Assembly: GCA_951799425.1 (NCBI GenBank)
Contig: OX637401.1
Span: 33,157,780 to 33,221,779, forward strand
Source of the DNA: Ilex aquifolium
Taxonomy: Eukaryota > Streptophyta > Magnoliopsida > Aquifoliales > Aquifoliaceae
DNA: 64,000 bases
Direction: 5' to 3'
The first letter of the stretch is position 1, and each line of letters starts with the position of its first letter. The position numbers and the translations under genes were made by a program. Of the stretch, positions 24,378 to 38,771 are shown piece by piece. The notes beneath the pieces were generated by a model that was not told the DNA's origin, searched no databases, and was given only the letters and a program-made list of their open reading frames with translations.

Positions 24378-26272
24378 ATGTCCGAAATACTATTTCATTT
24401 CAAAGGTGGACTACTTATTACACCAAACTTGCGTTACAATAGAGCCCTTGCTAGAGGATTTTTCATGACTTTTGATGTGAATAAAATGGTTAGGGATTCA
24501 AGAATTCTTAACAATGCCGCAAGAATCATCTTAATCAGAGACCGGAGTAAAAAGTTATGTCAGAAATACTAAAGAATGGGAAATTACTTTTTTTTCCTAG
24601 TGGAGGGGAATGGCCAACTATACCATACTTCCATCACCATTTCGAACTTGTTAGAAGGTGAATCACCAATTTTGATCTCAATATATTGGTTAGGGTTTCA
24701 AGTTCTCATTACAATGCCGCAAGAGTTAGCTCAATCCGAGTTCGGGAGAAAAAGTTATGTCCGATATACTATTTCATTTTAAAGGAGGACTACTTATTAC
24801 ACCAAACTTGCGTTACAATAGAGCCCATGCTAGAGGATTTTTCATGACTTTTGATGTGAATAAAATGGTTAGGGATTCAAGAATTCTTTACAATGCAGCA
24901 AGAATCATCTTAATCAGAGACCGGAGTAAAAAGTTATATCAGAAATACTAAAGAATGAGAAATTACTTTTTTTTCCTAGTGGAGGGGAATTGGCAACTAT
25001 ACCAAACTTCCATCACCATTTCGAACTTGTTAGAAGATGAATCACCAATTTTGATCTCAATATATTGGTTAGGGTTTCAAGTTCTCATTTTAATGCCGCA
25101 AGAGTTAGCTCAATCCGAGTTCGGGAGAAAAATTTATGTCCGAAATACTATTTCATTTCAAAGGTGGACTACTTATTACACCAAACTTGCGTTACAATAG
25201 AGCCCATGCTAGAGGATTTTTCATGACTTTTGATGTGAACAAAATGGTTAGGGATTCAAGAATTCTTTACAATGCCGCAAGAATCATCTTAATCAGAGAC
25301 CGGAGTAAAAAGTTATGTCAGAAATACTAAAGAATGGGAAATTACTTTTTTTTCCTAGTGGAGGGGAATGGCCAACTATACCAAACTTCCATCACCATTT
25401 CGAACTTGTTAGAAGATGAATCACCAATTTTGATCTCAATATATTGGTTAGGGTTTCAAGTTCTCATTACAATGCCGCAAGAGTTAGCTCAATCCGAGTT
25501 CGGGAGAAAAAGTTATGTCCGATATACTATTTCATTTTAAAGGAGGACTACTTATTACACCAAACTTGCGTTACAATAGAGCCCATGCTAGAGGATTTTT
25601 CATGACTTTTGATGTGAATAAAATGGTTAGGGATTCAAGAATTCTTTACAATGCCGCAAGAATCATCTTAATCAGAGACCGGAGTAAAAAGTTATGTCAG
25701 AAATACTAAAGAATGAGAAATTACTTTTTTTTCCTAGTGGAGGGGAATTGGCAACTATAGCAAACTTCCATCACCATTTCGAACTTGTTAGAAGATGAAT
25801 CACCAATTTTGATCTCAATATATTGGTTAGGGTTTCAAGTTCTCATTTCAATGCCGCAAGAGTTAGCTCAATCCGAGTTCGGGAGAAAAATTTATGTCCG
25901 AAATACTATTTCATTTCAAAGGTGGACTACTTATTACATCAAACTTGCGTTACAATAGAGCCCATGCTAGAGGATTTTTCATGACTTTTGATGTGAACAA
26001 AATGGTTAGGGATTCAAGAATTCTTTACAATGCAGCAAGAATCATCTTAATCAGAGACCGGAGTAAAAAGTTATGTCAGAAATACTAAAGAATGAGAAAT
26101 TACTTTTTTTTCCTAGTGGAGGGGAATTGGCAACTATACCAAACTTCCATCACCATTTCGAACTTGTTAGAAGATGAATCACCAATTTTGATCTCAATAT
26201 ATTGGTTAGGGTTTCAAGTTCTCATTTCAATGCCGCAAGAGTTAGCTCAATCCGAGTTCGGGAGAAAAATTT
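24378..26272 (+). repeat. 5-monomer block copy 1 (1895 bp)
   Basis: The block starts with a unit carrying GCCCTTGCTAGA and TTCTTAACAATG, then CCATACTT, then the TTATATCAG unit (24757). It ends with a unit carrying TTACATCAAAC (25894), as also at 23620. Its first three units match the blocks starting at 26273 and 28166; the last two differ, so this is the most diverged of the three. Confidence 0.82.
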
Positions 26273-28165
26273 ATGTCCGAAATACTATTTCATTTCAAAG
26301 GTGGACTACTTATTACACCAAACTTGCGTTACAATAGAGCCCTTGCTAGAGGATTTTTCATGACTTTTGATGTGAATAAAATGGTTAGGGATTCAAGAAT
26401 TCTTAACAATGCCGCAAGAATCATCTTAATCAGAGACCGGAGTAAAAAGTTATGTCAGAAATACTAAAGAATGGGAAATTACTTTTTTTTCCTAGTGGAG
26501 GGGAATGGCCAACTATACCATACTTCCATCACCATTTCGAACTTGTTAGAAGGTGAATCACCAATTTTGATCTCAATATATTGGTTAGGGTTTCAAGTTC
26601 TCATTACAATGCCGCAAGAGTTAGCTCAATCCGAGTTCGGGAGAAAAAGTTATGTCCGATATACTATTTCATTTTAAAGGAGGACTACTTATTACACCAA
26701 ACTTGCGTTACAATAGAGCCCATGCTAGAGGATTTTTCATGACTTTTGATGTGAATAAAATGGTTAGGGATTCAAGAATTCTTTACAATGCAGCAAGAAT
26801 CATCTTAATCAGAGACCGGAGTAAAAAGTTATATCAGAAATACTAAAGAATGAGAAATTACTTTTTTTTCCTAGTGGAGGGGAATTGGCAACTATACCAA
26901 ACTTCCATCACCATTTCGAACTTGTTAGAAGATGAATCACCAATTTTGATCTCAATATATTGGTTAGGGTTTCAAGTTCTCATTTCAATGCCGCAAGAGT
27001 TAGCTCAATCCGAGTTCGGGAGAAAAATTTATGTCCGAAATACTATTTCATTTCAAAGGTGGACTACTTATTACACCAAACTTGCGTTACAATAGAGCCC
27101 ATGCTAGAGGATTTTTCATGACTTTTGATGTGAACAAAATGGTTAGGGATTCAAGAATTCTTTACAATGCCGCAAGAATCATCTTAATCAGAGACCGGAG
27201 TAAAAAGTTATGTCAGAAATACTAAAGAATGGGAAATTACTTTTTTTTCCTAGTGGAGGGGAATGGCCAACTATACCAAACTTCCATCACCATTTCGAAC
27301 TTGTTAGAAGATGAATCACCAATTTTGATCTCAATATATTGGTTAGGGTTTCAAGTTCTCATTACAATGCCGCGAGACTTAGCTCAATCCGAGTTCGGGA
27401 GAAAAAGTTATGTCCGATATACTATTTCATTTTAAAGGTGGACTACTTATTACACCAAACTTGCGTTACAATAGAGCCCATGCTAGAGGATTTTTCATGA
27501 CTTTTGATGTGAATAAAATGGTTAGGGATTCAAGTATTCTTTACAATGCCGCAAGAATCATCTTATTTAGAGACCGGAGTAAAAAGTTATGTCAGAAATA
27601 CTAAAGAATGGAAAATTACTTTTTTTTCCTAGTGGAGGGGATGGCCAACTATACCAAACTTCCATCACCATTTCGAACTTGTTAGAAGATGAATCACCAA
27701 TTTTGATCTCAATATATTGGTTAGGGTTTCAAGTTCTCATTACAATGCCGCAAGAGTTAGCTCAATCCGAGTTCGGGAGAAAAAGTTATGTCCGATATAC
27801 TATTTCATTTCAAAGGTGGACTACTTATTACACCAAACTTGCGTTACAATAGAGCCCATGCTAGAGGATTTTTCATGACTTTTGATGTGAACAAAATGGT
27901 TAGGGATTCAAGAATTCTTTACAATGCAGCAAGAATCATCTTATTGAGAGACCGGAGTAAAAAGTTATGTCAGAAATACTAAAGAATGGGAAATTACTTT
28001 TTTTTCATAGTGGTGGGGATGGCCAACTATACCAAACTTTCATCACCATTTCGAACTTGTTAGAAGATGAATCACCAATTTTGATCTCAATATATTGGTT
28101 AGGGTTTCAAGTTCTCTTTACAATGCCGCAAGAGTTAGCTCAATCCGAGTTCGGGAGAAACAGTT
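26273..28165 (+). repeat. 5-monomer block copy 2 (1893 bp)
   Basis: The unit order is TTCTTAACAATG unit, TTATATCAG unit (26652), AACAAAAT unit (27031) followed by GCCGCGAGACTTAGC (~27369), AGTATTC unit (27410), and a unit with CTTATTGAGAG (27788) followed by GTGGTGGGG and CTTTCATC. The GCCCTTGCTAGA change in the first unit is shared with copy 1 only. The CTTATTGAG change is private. Confidence 0.87.
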
Positions 28166-30058
28166 ATGTCCGAAATACTATTTCATTTCAAAGGTGGACT
28201 ACTTATTACACCAAACTTGCGTTACAATAGAGCCCATGCTAGAGGATTTTTCATGACTTTTGATGTGAATAAAATGGTTAGGGATTCAAGAATTCTTAAC
28301 AATGCCGCAAGAATCATCTTAATCAGAGACCGGAGTAAAAAGTTATGTCAGAAATACTAAAGAATGGGAAATTACTTTTTTTTCCTAGTGGAGGGGAATG
28401 GCCAACTATACCATACTTCCATCACCATTTCGAACTTGTTAGAAGGTGAATCACCAATTTTGATCTCAATATATTGGTTAGGGTTTCAAGTTCTCATTAC
28501 AATGCCGCAAGAGTTAGCTCAATCCGAGTTCGGGAGAAAAAGTTATGTCCGATATACTATTTCATTTTAAAGGAGGACTACTTATTACACCAAACTTGCG
28601 TTACAATAGAGCCCATGCTAGAGGATTTTTCATGACTTTTGATGTGAATAAAATGGTTAGGGATTCAAGAATTCTTTACAATGCAGCAAGAATCATCTTA
28701 ATCAGAGACCGGAGTAAAAAGTTATATCAGAAATACTAAAGAATGAGAAATTACTTTTTTTTCCTAGTGGAGGGGAATTGGCAACTATACCAAACTTCCA
28801 TCACCATTTCGAACTTGTTAGAAGATGAATCACCAATTTTGATCTCAATATATTGGTTAGGGTTTCAAGTTCTCATTTCAATGCCGCAAGAGTTAGCTCA
28901 ATCCGAGTTCGGGAGAAAAATTTATGTCCGAAATACTATTTCATTTCAAAGGTGGACTACTTATTACACCAAACTTGCGTTACAATAGAGCCCATGCTAG
29001 AGGATTTTTCATGACTTTTGATGTGAACAAAATGGTTAGGGATTCAAGAATTCTTTACAATGCCGCAAGAATCATCTTAATCAGAGACCGGAGTAAAAAG
29101 TTATGTCAGAAATACTAAAGAATGGGAAATTACTTTTTTTTCCTAGTGGAGGGGAATGGCCAACTATACCAAACTTCCATCACCATTTCGAACTTGTTAG
29201 AAGATGAATCACCAATTTTGATCTCAATATATTGGTTAGGGTTTCAAGTTCTCATTACAATGCCGCGAGACTTAGCTCAATCCGAGTTCGGGAGAAAAAG
29301 TTATGTCCGATATACTATTTCATTTTAAAGGTGGACTACTTATTACACCAAACTTGCGTTACAATAGAGCCCATGCTAGAGGATTTTTCATGACTTTTGA
29401 TGTGAATAAAATGGTTAGGGATTCAAGTATTCTTTACAATGCCGCAAGAATCATCTTATTTAGAGACCGGAGTAAAAAGTTATGTCAGAAATACTAAAGA
29501 ATGGAAAATTACTTTTTTTTCCTAGTGGAGGGGATGGCCAACTATACCAAACTTCCATCACCATTTCGAACTTGTTAGAAGATGAATCACCAATTTTGAT
29601 CTCAATATATTGGTTAGGGTTTCAAGTTCTCATTACAATGCCGCAAGAGTTAGCTCAATCCGAGTTCGGGAGAAAAAGTTATGTCCGATATACTATTTCA
29701 TTTTAAAGGAGGACTACTTATTACACCAAACTTGCGTTACAATAGAGCCCATGCTAGAGGATTTTTCATGACTTTTGATGTGAATAAAATGGTTAGGGAT
29801 TCAAGAATTCTTTACAATGCAGCAAGAATCATCTTATTTAGAGACCGGAGTAAAAAGTTATGTCAGAAATACTAAAGAATGGGAAATTACTTTTTTTTCA
29901 TAGTGGTGGGGATGGCCAACTATACCAAACTTTCATCACCATTTCGAACTTGTTAGAAGATGAATCACCAATTTTGATCTCAATATATTGGTTAGGGTTT
30001 CAAGTTCTCTTTACAATGCCGCAAGAGTTAGCTCAATCCGAGTTCGGGAGAAACAGTT
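28166..30058 (+). repeat. 5-monomer block copy 3 (1893 bp)
   Basis: The order matches 26273-28165: TTCTTAACAATG, TTATATCAG (~28723), GCCGCGAGACTTAGC (~29262), AGTATTC (~29423), GTGGTGGGG with CTTTCATC (~29903-29937). It differs from copy 2 in having CTTATTTAG and AAAGGAGG in the last unit, where copy 2 has CAAAGGTGG and AACAAAAT. Copy 2's last unit is therefore partly converted by another class. Confidence 0.87.
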
Positions 30059-32331
30059 ATGTCTGATATACTATTTCATTTTAAAGGTGGACTACTTATT
30101 ACACCAAACTTGCGTTACAATAGAGCCCATGCTAGAGGATTTTTCATGACTTTTGATGTGAATAAAATGGTTAGGGATTCAAGAATTCTTTACAATGCAG
30201 CAAGAATCATCTTAATCAGAGACCGGAGTAAAAAGTTATGTCAGAAATACTAAAGAATGAGAAATTACTTTTTTTTCCTAGTGGAGGGGAATTGGCAACT
30301 ATACCAAACTTCCATCACCATTTCGAACTTGTTAGAAGATGAATCACCAATTTTGATCTCAATATATTGGTTAGGGTTTCAAGTTCTCATTTCAATGCCG
30401 CAAGAGTTAGCTCAATCCGAGTTCGGGAGAAAAATTTATGTCCGAAATACTATTTCATTTCAAAGGTGGACTACTTATTACACCAAACTTGCGTTACAAT
30501 AGAGCCCATGCTAGAGGATTTTTCATGACTTTTGATGTGAATAAAATGGTTAGGGATTCAAGAATTCTTTACAATGCCGCAAGAATCATCTTAATCAGAG
30601 ACCGGAGTAAAAAGTTATGTCAGAAATACTAAAGAATGGGAAATTACTTTTTTTTCCTAGTGGAGGGGAATGGCCAACTATACCATACTTCCATCACCAT
30701 TTCGAACTTGTTAGAAGGTGAATCACCAATTTTGATCTCAATATATTGGTTAGGGTTTCAAGTTCTCATTACAATGCCGCAAGAGTTAGCTCAATCCGAG
30801 TTCGGGAGAAAAAGTTATGTCCGATATATTATTTCATTTTAAAGGAGGACTACTTATTACACCAAACTTGCGTTACAATAGAGCCCATGCTAGAGGATTT
30901 TTCATGACTTTTGATGTGAATAAAATGGTTAGGGATTCAAGAATTCTTTACAATGCAGCAAGAATCATCTTAATCAGAGACCGGAGTAAAAAGTTATGTC
31001 AGAAATACTAAAGAATGGGAAATTACTTTTTTTTCCTAGTGGAGGGGAATTGGCAACTATAGCAAACTTCCATCACCATTTCGAACTTGTTAGAAGATGA
31101 ATCACCAATTTTGATCTCAATATATTGGTTAGGGTTTCAAGTTCTCATTTCAATGCCGCAAGAGTTAGCTCAATCCAAGTTCGGGAGAAACAGTTATGTC
31201 CGATATACTATTTCATTTTAAAGGTGGACTACTTATTACACCAAACTTACGTTACAATAGAGCCCATGCTAGAGGATTTTTCATGACTTTTGATGTGAAT
31301 AAAATGGTTAGGGATTCAAGAATTCTTTACAATGCAGCAAGAATCATCTTAATCAGAGACCGGAGTAAAAAGTTATGTCAGAAATACTAAAGAATGGGAA
31401 ATTACTTTTTTTTCCTAGTGGAGGGGAATGACCAACTATACCAAACTTCCATCACCATTTCGAACTTGTTAGAAAGTGAATCACCAATTTTGATCTCAAT
31501 ATATTGGTTAGGGTTTCAAGTTCTCATTACAATGCCGCAAGAGTTAGCTCAATCCGAGTTCGGGAGAAAAAGTTATGTCCGATATACTATTTCATTTTAA
31601 AGGAGGACTACTTATTACACCAAACTTGCGTTACAATAGAGCCCATGCTAGAGGATTTTTCATGACTTTTGATGTGAATAAAATGGTTAGGGATTCAAGT
31701 ATTCTTTACAATGCCGCAAGAATCATCTTATTTAGAGACCGGAGTAAAAAGTTATGTCAGAAATACTAAAGAATGGAAAATTACTTTTTTTTCCTAGTGG
31801 AGGGGATGGCCAACTATACCAAACTTCCATCACCATTTCGAACTTGTTAGAAGATGAATCACCAATTTTGATCTCAATATATTGGTTAGGGTTTCAAGTT
31901 CTCATTACAATGCCGCAAGAGTTAGCTCAATCCGAGTTCGGGAGAAAAAGTTATGTCCGATATACTATTTCATTTTAAAGGAGGACTACTTATTACACCA
32001 AACTTGCGTTACAATAGAGCCCATGCTAGAGGATTTTTCATGACTTTTGATGTGAATAAAATGGTTAGGGATTCAAGAATTCTTTACAATGCAGCAAGAA
32101 TCATCTTATTTAGAGACCGGAGTAAAAAGTTATGTCAGAAATACTAAAGAATGGGAAATTACTTTTTCTTCATAGTGGTGGGGATGGCCAACTATACCAA
32201 AATTTTCATCACCATTTCGAACTTGTTAGAAGATGAATCACCAATTTTGATCTCAATATATTGGTTAGGGTTTCAAGTTCTCTTTACAATGCCGCAAGAG
32301 TTAGCTCAATCCGAGTTCGGGAGAAACAGTT
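30059..32331 (+). repeat. 6-monomer block copy 1 (2273 bp)
   Basis: Units start at 30059, 30438, 30817, 31196, 31575 and 31953. Shared markers with copy 2 are GATATATTATTTC (~30827), TATAGCAAAC (~31059), TTACGTTAC (~31247), GGGGAATGACC (~31424) with GAAAGTG, and AGTATTC (~31695). CAATCCAAGTT (A at 31177) is private. The final B half has TTTTTCTTCAT (C at 32168) and CAAAATTTTC (~32200, one base longer), changes absent from the equivalent at 34405. Confidence 0.88.
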
Positions 32332-34603
32332 ATGTCTGATATACTATTTCATTTTAAAGGTGGACTACTTATTACACCAAACTTGCGTTACAATAGAGCC
32401 CATGCTAGAGGATTTTTCATGACTTTTGATGTGAATAAAATGGTTAGGGATTCAAGAATTCTTTACAATGCAGCAAGAATCATCTTAATCAGAGACCGGA
32501 GTAAAAAGTTATGTCAGAAATACTAAAGAATGAGAAATTACTTTTTTTTCCTAGTGGAGGGGAATTGGCAACTATACCAAACTTCCATCACCATTTCGAA
32601 CTTGTTAGAAGATGAATCACCAATTTTGATCTCAATATATTGGTTAGGGTTTCAAGTTCTCATTTCAATGCCGCAAGAGTTAGCTCAATCCGAGTTCGGG
32701 AGAAAAATTTATGTCCGAAATACTATTTCATTTCAAAGGTGGACTACTTATTACACCAAACTTGCGTTACAATAGAGCCCATGCTAGAGGATTTTTCATG
32801 ACTTTTGATGTGAATAAAATGGTTAGGGATTCAAGAATTCTTTACAATGCCGCAAGAATCATCTTAATCAGAGACCGGAGTAAAAAGTTATGTCAGAAAT
32901 ACTAAAGCATGGGAAATTACTTTTTTTTCCTAGTGGAGGGGAATGGCCAACTATACCATACTTCCATCACCATTTCGAACTTGTTAGAAGGTGAATCACC
33001 AATTTTGATCTCAATATATTGGTTAGGGTTTCAAGTTCTCATTACAATGCCGCAAGAGTTAGCTCAATCCGAGTTCGGGAGAAAAAGTTATGTCCGATAT
33101 ATTATTTCATTTTAAAGGAGGACTACTTATTACACCAAACTTGCGTTACAATAGAGCCCATGCTAGAGGATTTTTCATGACTTTTGATGTGAATAAAATG
33201 GTTAGGGATTCAAGAATTCTTTACAATGCAGCAAGAATCATCTTAATCAGAGACCGGAGTAAAAAGTTATGTCAGAAATACTAAAGAATGGGAAATTACT
33301 TTTTTTTCCTAGTGGAGGGGAATTGGCAACTATAGCAAACTTCCATCACCATTTCGAACTTGTTAGAAGATGAATCACCAATTTTGATCTCAATATATTG
33401 GTTAGGGTTTCAAGTTCTCATTTCAATGCCGCAAGAGTTAGCTCAATCCGAGTTCGGGAGAAACAGTTATGTCCGATATACTATTTCATTTTAAAGGTGG
33501 ACTACTTATTACACCAAACTTACGTTACAATAGAGCCCATGCTAGAGGATTTTTCATGACTTTTGATGTGAATAAAATGGTTAGGGATTCAAGAATTCTT
33601 TACAATGCAGCAAGAATCATCTTAATCAGAGACCGGAGTAAAAAGTTATGTCAGAAATACTAAAGAATGGGAAATTACTTTTTTTTCCTAGTGGAGGGGA
33701 ATGACCAACTATACCAAACTTCCATCACCATTTCGAACTTGTTAGAAAGTGAATCACCAATTTTGATCTCAATATATTGGTTAGGGTTTCAAGTTCTCAT
33801 TACAATGCCGCAAGAGTTAGCTCAATCCGAGTTCGGGAGAAAAAGTTATGTCCGATATACTATTTCATTTTAAAGGAGGACTACTTATTACACCAAACTT
33901 GCGTTACAATAGAGCCCATGCTAGAGGATTTTTCATGACTTTTGATGTGAATAAAATGGTTAGGGATTCAAGTATTCTTTACAATGCCGCAAGAATCATC
34001 TTATTTAGAGACCGGAGTAAAAAGTTATGTCAGAAATACTAAAGAATGGAAAATTACTTTTTTTTCCTAGTGGAGGGGATGGCCAACTATACCAAACTTC
34101 CATCACCATTTCGAACTTGTTAGAAGATGAATCACCAATTTTGATCTCAATATATTGGTTAGGGTTTCAAGTTCTCATTACAATGCCGCAAGAGTTAGCT
34201 CAATCCGAGTTCGGGAGAAAAAGTTATGTCCGATATACTATTTCATTTTAAAGGAGGACTACTTATTACACCAAACTTGCGTTACAATAGAGCCCATGCT
34301 AGAGGATTTTTCATGACTTTTGATGTGAATAAAATGGTTAGGGATTCAAGAATTCTTTACAATGCAGCAAGAATCATCTTATTTAGAGACCGGAGTAAAA
34401 AGTTATGTCAGAAATACTAAAGAATGGGAAATTACTTTTTTTTCATAGTGGTGGGGATGGCCAACTATACCAAACTTTCATCACCATTTCGAACTTGTTA
34501 GAAGATGAATCACCAATTTTGATCTCAATATATTGGTTAGGGTTTCAAGTTCTCTTTACAATGCCGCAAGAGTTAGCTCAATCCGAGTTCGGGAGAAACA
34601 GTT
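32332..34603 (+). repeat. 6-monomer block copy 2 (2272 bp)
   Basis: This block is colinear with 30059-32331 at an offset of 2273 bp, including GATATATTATTTC (~33100), TATAGCAAAC (~33332), TTACGTTAC (~33520), GAATGACC (~33697) and AGTATTC (~33968). A private AAAGCATGGG for AAAGAATGGG lies at ~32906. Confidence 0.88.
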
Positions 34604-36119
34604 ATGTCTGATATACTATTTCATTTTAAAGGTGGACTACTTATTACACCAAACTTGCGTTACAATAGAGCCCATGCTAGAGGATTTTTCATGACTTTTG
34701 ATGTGAATAAAATGGTTAGGGATTCAAGAATTCTTTACAATGCAGCAAGAATCATCTTAATCAGAGACCGGAGTAAAAAGTTATGTCAGAAATACTAAAG
34801 AATGAGAAATTACTTTTTTTTCCTAGTGGAGGGGAATTGGCAACTATACCAAACTTCCATCACCATTTCGAACTTGTTAGAAGATGAATCACCAATTTTG
34901 ATCTCAATATATTGGTTAGGGTTTCAAGTTCTCATTTCAATGCCGCAAGAGTTAGCTCAATCCGAGTTCGGGAGAAAAATTTATGTCCGAAATACTATTT
35001 CATTTCAAAGGTGGACTACTTATTACACCAAACTTGCGTTACAATAGAGCCCATGCTAGAGGATTTTTCATGACTTTTGATGTGAATAAAATGGTTAGGG
35101 ATTCAAGAATTCTTTACAATGCCGCAAGAATCATCTTAATCAGAGACCGGAGTAAAAAGTTATGTCAGAAATACTAAAGAATGGGAAATTACTTTTTTTT
35201 CCTAGTGGAGGGGAATGGCCAACTATACCATACTTCCATCACCATTTCGAACTTGTTAGAAGGTGAATCACCAATTGTGATCTCAATATATTGGTTAGGG
35301 TTTCAAGTTCTCATTACAATGCCGCAAGAGTTAGCTCAATCCGAGTTCGGGAGAAAAAGTTATGTCCGATATACTATTTCATTTTAAAGGAGGACTACTT
35401 ATTACACCAAACTTGCGTTACAATAGAGCCCATGCTAGAGGATTTTTCATGACTTTTGATGTGAATAAAATGGTTAGGGATTCAAGAATTCTTTACAATG
35501 CAGCAAGAATCATCTTAATCAGAGACCGGAGTAAAAAGTTATGTCAGAAATACTAAAGAATGGGAAATTACTTTTTTTTCCTAGTGGAGGGGAATTGGCA
35601 ACTATAGCAAACTTCCATCACCATTTCGAACTTGTTAGAAGATGAATCACCAATTTTGATCTCAATATATTGGTTAGGGTTTCAAGTTCTCATTTCAATG
35701 CCGCAAGAGTTAGCTCAATCCGAGTTCGGGAGAAACAGTTATGTCCGATATACTATTTCATTTTAAAGGTGGACTACTTATTACACCAAACTTACGTTAC
35801 AATAGAGCCCATGCTAGAGGATTTTTCATGACTTTTGATGTGAATAAAATGGTTAGGGATTCAATAATTCTTTACAATGCAGCAAGAATCATCTTAATCA
35901 GAGACCGGAGTAAAAAGTTATGTCAGAAATACTAAAGAATGGGAAATTACTTTTTTTTCCTAGTGGAGGGGAATGACCAACTATACCAAACTTCCATCAC
36001 CATTTCGAACTTGTTAGAAAGTGAATCACCAATTTTGATCTCAATATATTGGTTAGGGTTTCAAGTTCTCATTACAATGCCGCAAGAGTTAGCTCAATCC
36101 GAGTTCGGGAGAAAAAGTT
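34604..36119 (+). repeat. 6-monomer block copy 3, truncated to four units
   Basis: Units 34604, 34983, 35362 and 35741 follow the order of the two preceding hexamers. The next unit (36120) has AAGAATTC with CTTATTTAG instead of the AGTATTC unit, so one monomer has dropped out at the junction. Private changes are CAATTGTGATC (~35274) and TCAATAATTC (~35862); the latter removes the EcoRI site. Confidence 0.82.
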
Positions 36120-37634
36120 ATGTCCGATATACTATTTCATTTTAAAGGAGGACTACTTATTACACCAAACTTGCGTTACAATAGAGCCCATGCTAGAGGA
36201 TTTTTCATGACTTTTGATGTGAATAAAATGGTTAGGGATTCAAGAATTCTTTACAATGCAGCAAGAATCATCTTATTTAGAGACCGGAGTAAAAAGTTAT
36301 GTCAGAAATACTAAAGAATGGGAAATTACTTTTTTTTCATAGTGGAGGGGATGGCCAACTATACCAAACTTCCATCACCATTTCGAACTTGTTAGAAGAT
36401 GAATCACCAATTTTGATCTCAATATATTGGTTAGGGTTTCAAGTTCTCTTTACAATGCCGCAAGAGTTAGCTCAATCCGAGTTCGGGAGAAACAGTTATG
36501 TCTGATATACTATTTCATTTTAAAGGTGGACTACTTATTACACCAAACTTGCGTTACAATAGAGCCCATGCTAGAGGATTTTTCATGACTTTTGATGTGA
36601 ATAAAATGGTTAGGGATTCAAGAATTCTTTACAATGCAGCAAGAATCATCTTAATCAGAGACCAGAGTAAAAAGTTATGTCAGAAATACTAAAGAATGGG
36701 AAATTACTTTTTTTTCCTAGTGGAGGGGAATGGCCAACTATACCATACTTCCATCACCATTTCGAACTTGTTAGAAGGTGAATCACCAATTTTGATCTCA
36801 ATATATTGGTTAGGGTTTCAAGTTCTCATTACAATGCCGCAAGAGTTAGCTCAATCCGAGTTCGGGAGAAAAAGTTATGTCCGATATACTATTTCATTTT
36901 AAAGGAGGACTACTTATTACACCAAACTTGCGTTACAATAGAGCCCATGCTAGAGGATTTTTCATGACTTTTGATGTGAATAAAATGGTTAGGGATTCAA
37001 GAATTCTTTACAATGCAGCAAGAATCATCCTAATCAGAGACCGGAGTAAAAAGTTATGTCAGAAATACTAAAGAATGGGAAATTACTTTTTTTTCCTAGT
37101 GGAGGGGAATGGCCAACTATACCATACTTCCATCACCATTTCGAACTTGTTAGAAGGTGAATCACCAATTTTGATCTCAATATATTGGTTAGGGTTTCAA
37201 GTTCTCATTACAATGCCGCAAGAGTTAGCTCAATCCGAGTTCGGGAGAAAAAGTTATGTCCGATATACTATTTCATTTTAAAGGAGGACTACTTATTACA
37301 CCAAACTTGCGTTACAATAGAGCCCATGCTAGAGGATTTTTCATGACTTTTGATGTGAATAAAATGGTTAGGGATTCAAGAATTCTTTACAATGCAGCAA
37401 GAATCATCTTAATCAGAGACCGGAGTAAAAAGTTATGTCAGAAATACTAAAGAATGAGAAATTACTTTTTTTTCCTAGTGGAGGGGAATGGCCAACTATA
37501 CCATACTTCCATCACCATTTCGAACTTGTTAGAAGGTGAATCACCAATTTTGATCTCAATATATTGGTTAGGGTTTCAAGTTCTCATTACAATGCCGCAA
37601 GAGTTAGCTCAATCCGAGTTCGGGAGAAAAAGTT
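36120..37634 (+). repeat. Four-monomer stretch with a near-perfect monomer doublet
   Basis: Units lie at 36120, 36498, 36877 and 37256. The last two are adjacent and nearly the same (AAAGGAGG, GAATGGCC, CCATACTT, GAAGGTG, GAAAAAG); they differ at CATCCTAATC against CATCTTAATC (~37030 and ~37409). A private GACCAGAG (A at 36664) replaces GACCGGAG. The run 36120-37634 matches 41044-42558 unit for unit. Confidence 0.85.
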
Positions 37635-38771
37635 ATGTCCGATATACTATTTCATTTTAAAGGAGGACTACTTATTACACCAAACTTGCGTTACAATAGA
37701 GCCCATGCTAGAGGATTTTTCATGACTTTTGATGTGAATAAAATGGTTAGGGATTCAAGAATTCTTTACAATGCAGCAAGAATCATCTTAATCAGAGACC
37801 GGAGTAAAAAGTTATATCAGAAATACTAAAGAATGAGAAATTACTTTTTTTTCCTAGTGGAGGGGAATTGGCAACTATACCAAACTTCCATCACCATTTC
37901 GAACTTGTTAGAAGATGAATCACCAATTTTGATCTCAATATATTGGTTAGGGTTTCAAGTTCTCATTTCAATGCCGCAAGAGTTAGCTCAATCCGAGTTC
38001 GGGAGAAAAATTTATGTCCGAAATACTATTTCATTTCAAAGGTGGACTACTTATTACACCAAACTTGCGTTACAATAGAGCCCATGCTAGAGGATTTTTC
38101 ATGACTTTTGATGTGAACAAAATGGTTAGGGATTCAAGAATTCTTTACAATGCCGCAAGAATCATCTTAATCAGAGACCGGAGTAAAAAGTTATGTCAGA
38201 AATACTAAAGAATGGGAAATTACTTTTTTTTCCTAGTGGAGGGGAATGGCCAACTATACCAAACTTCCATCACCATTTCGAACTTGTTAGATGATGAATC
38301 ACCAATTTTGATCTCAATATATTGGTTAGGGTTTCAAGTTCTCATTACAATGCCGCGAGACTTAGCTCAATCCGAGTTCGGGAGAAAAAGTTATGTCCGA
38401 TATACTATTTCATTTTAAAGGTGGACTACTTATTACACCAAACTTGCGTTACAATAGAGCCCATGCTAGAGGATTTTTCATGACTTTTGATGTGAATAAA
38501 ATGGTTAGGGATTCAAGAATTCTTTACAATGCCGCAAGAATCATCTTAATCAGAGACCGGAGTAAAAAGTTATGTCAGAAATACTAAAGAATGAGAAATT
38601 ACTTTTTTTTCCTAGTGGAGGGGAATGGCCAACTATACCATACTTCCATCACCATTTCGAACTTGTTAGAAGGTGAATCACCAATTTTGATCTCAATATA
38701 TTGGTTAGGGTTTCAAGTTCTCATTACAATGCCGCAAGAGTTAGCTCAATCCGAGTTCGGGAGAAAAAGTT
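37635..38771 (+). repeat. 3-monomer block copy 1 (1137 bp)
   Basis: The three units are the TTATATCAG unit (37635), the AACAAAAT unit (38014) followed by TTAGATGATG (~38287) and CCGCGAGACTTAGC (~38355), and a unit (38393) followed by GAATGAG and CCATACTT. The TTAGATGATG variant occurs only here and in the next copy. Confidence 0.88.
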
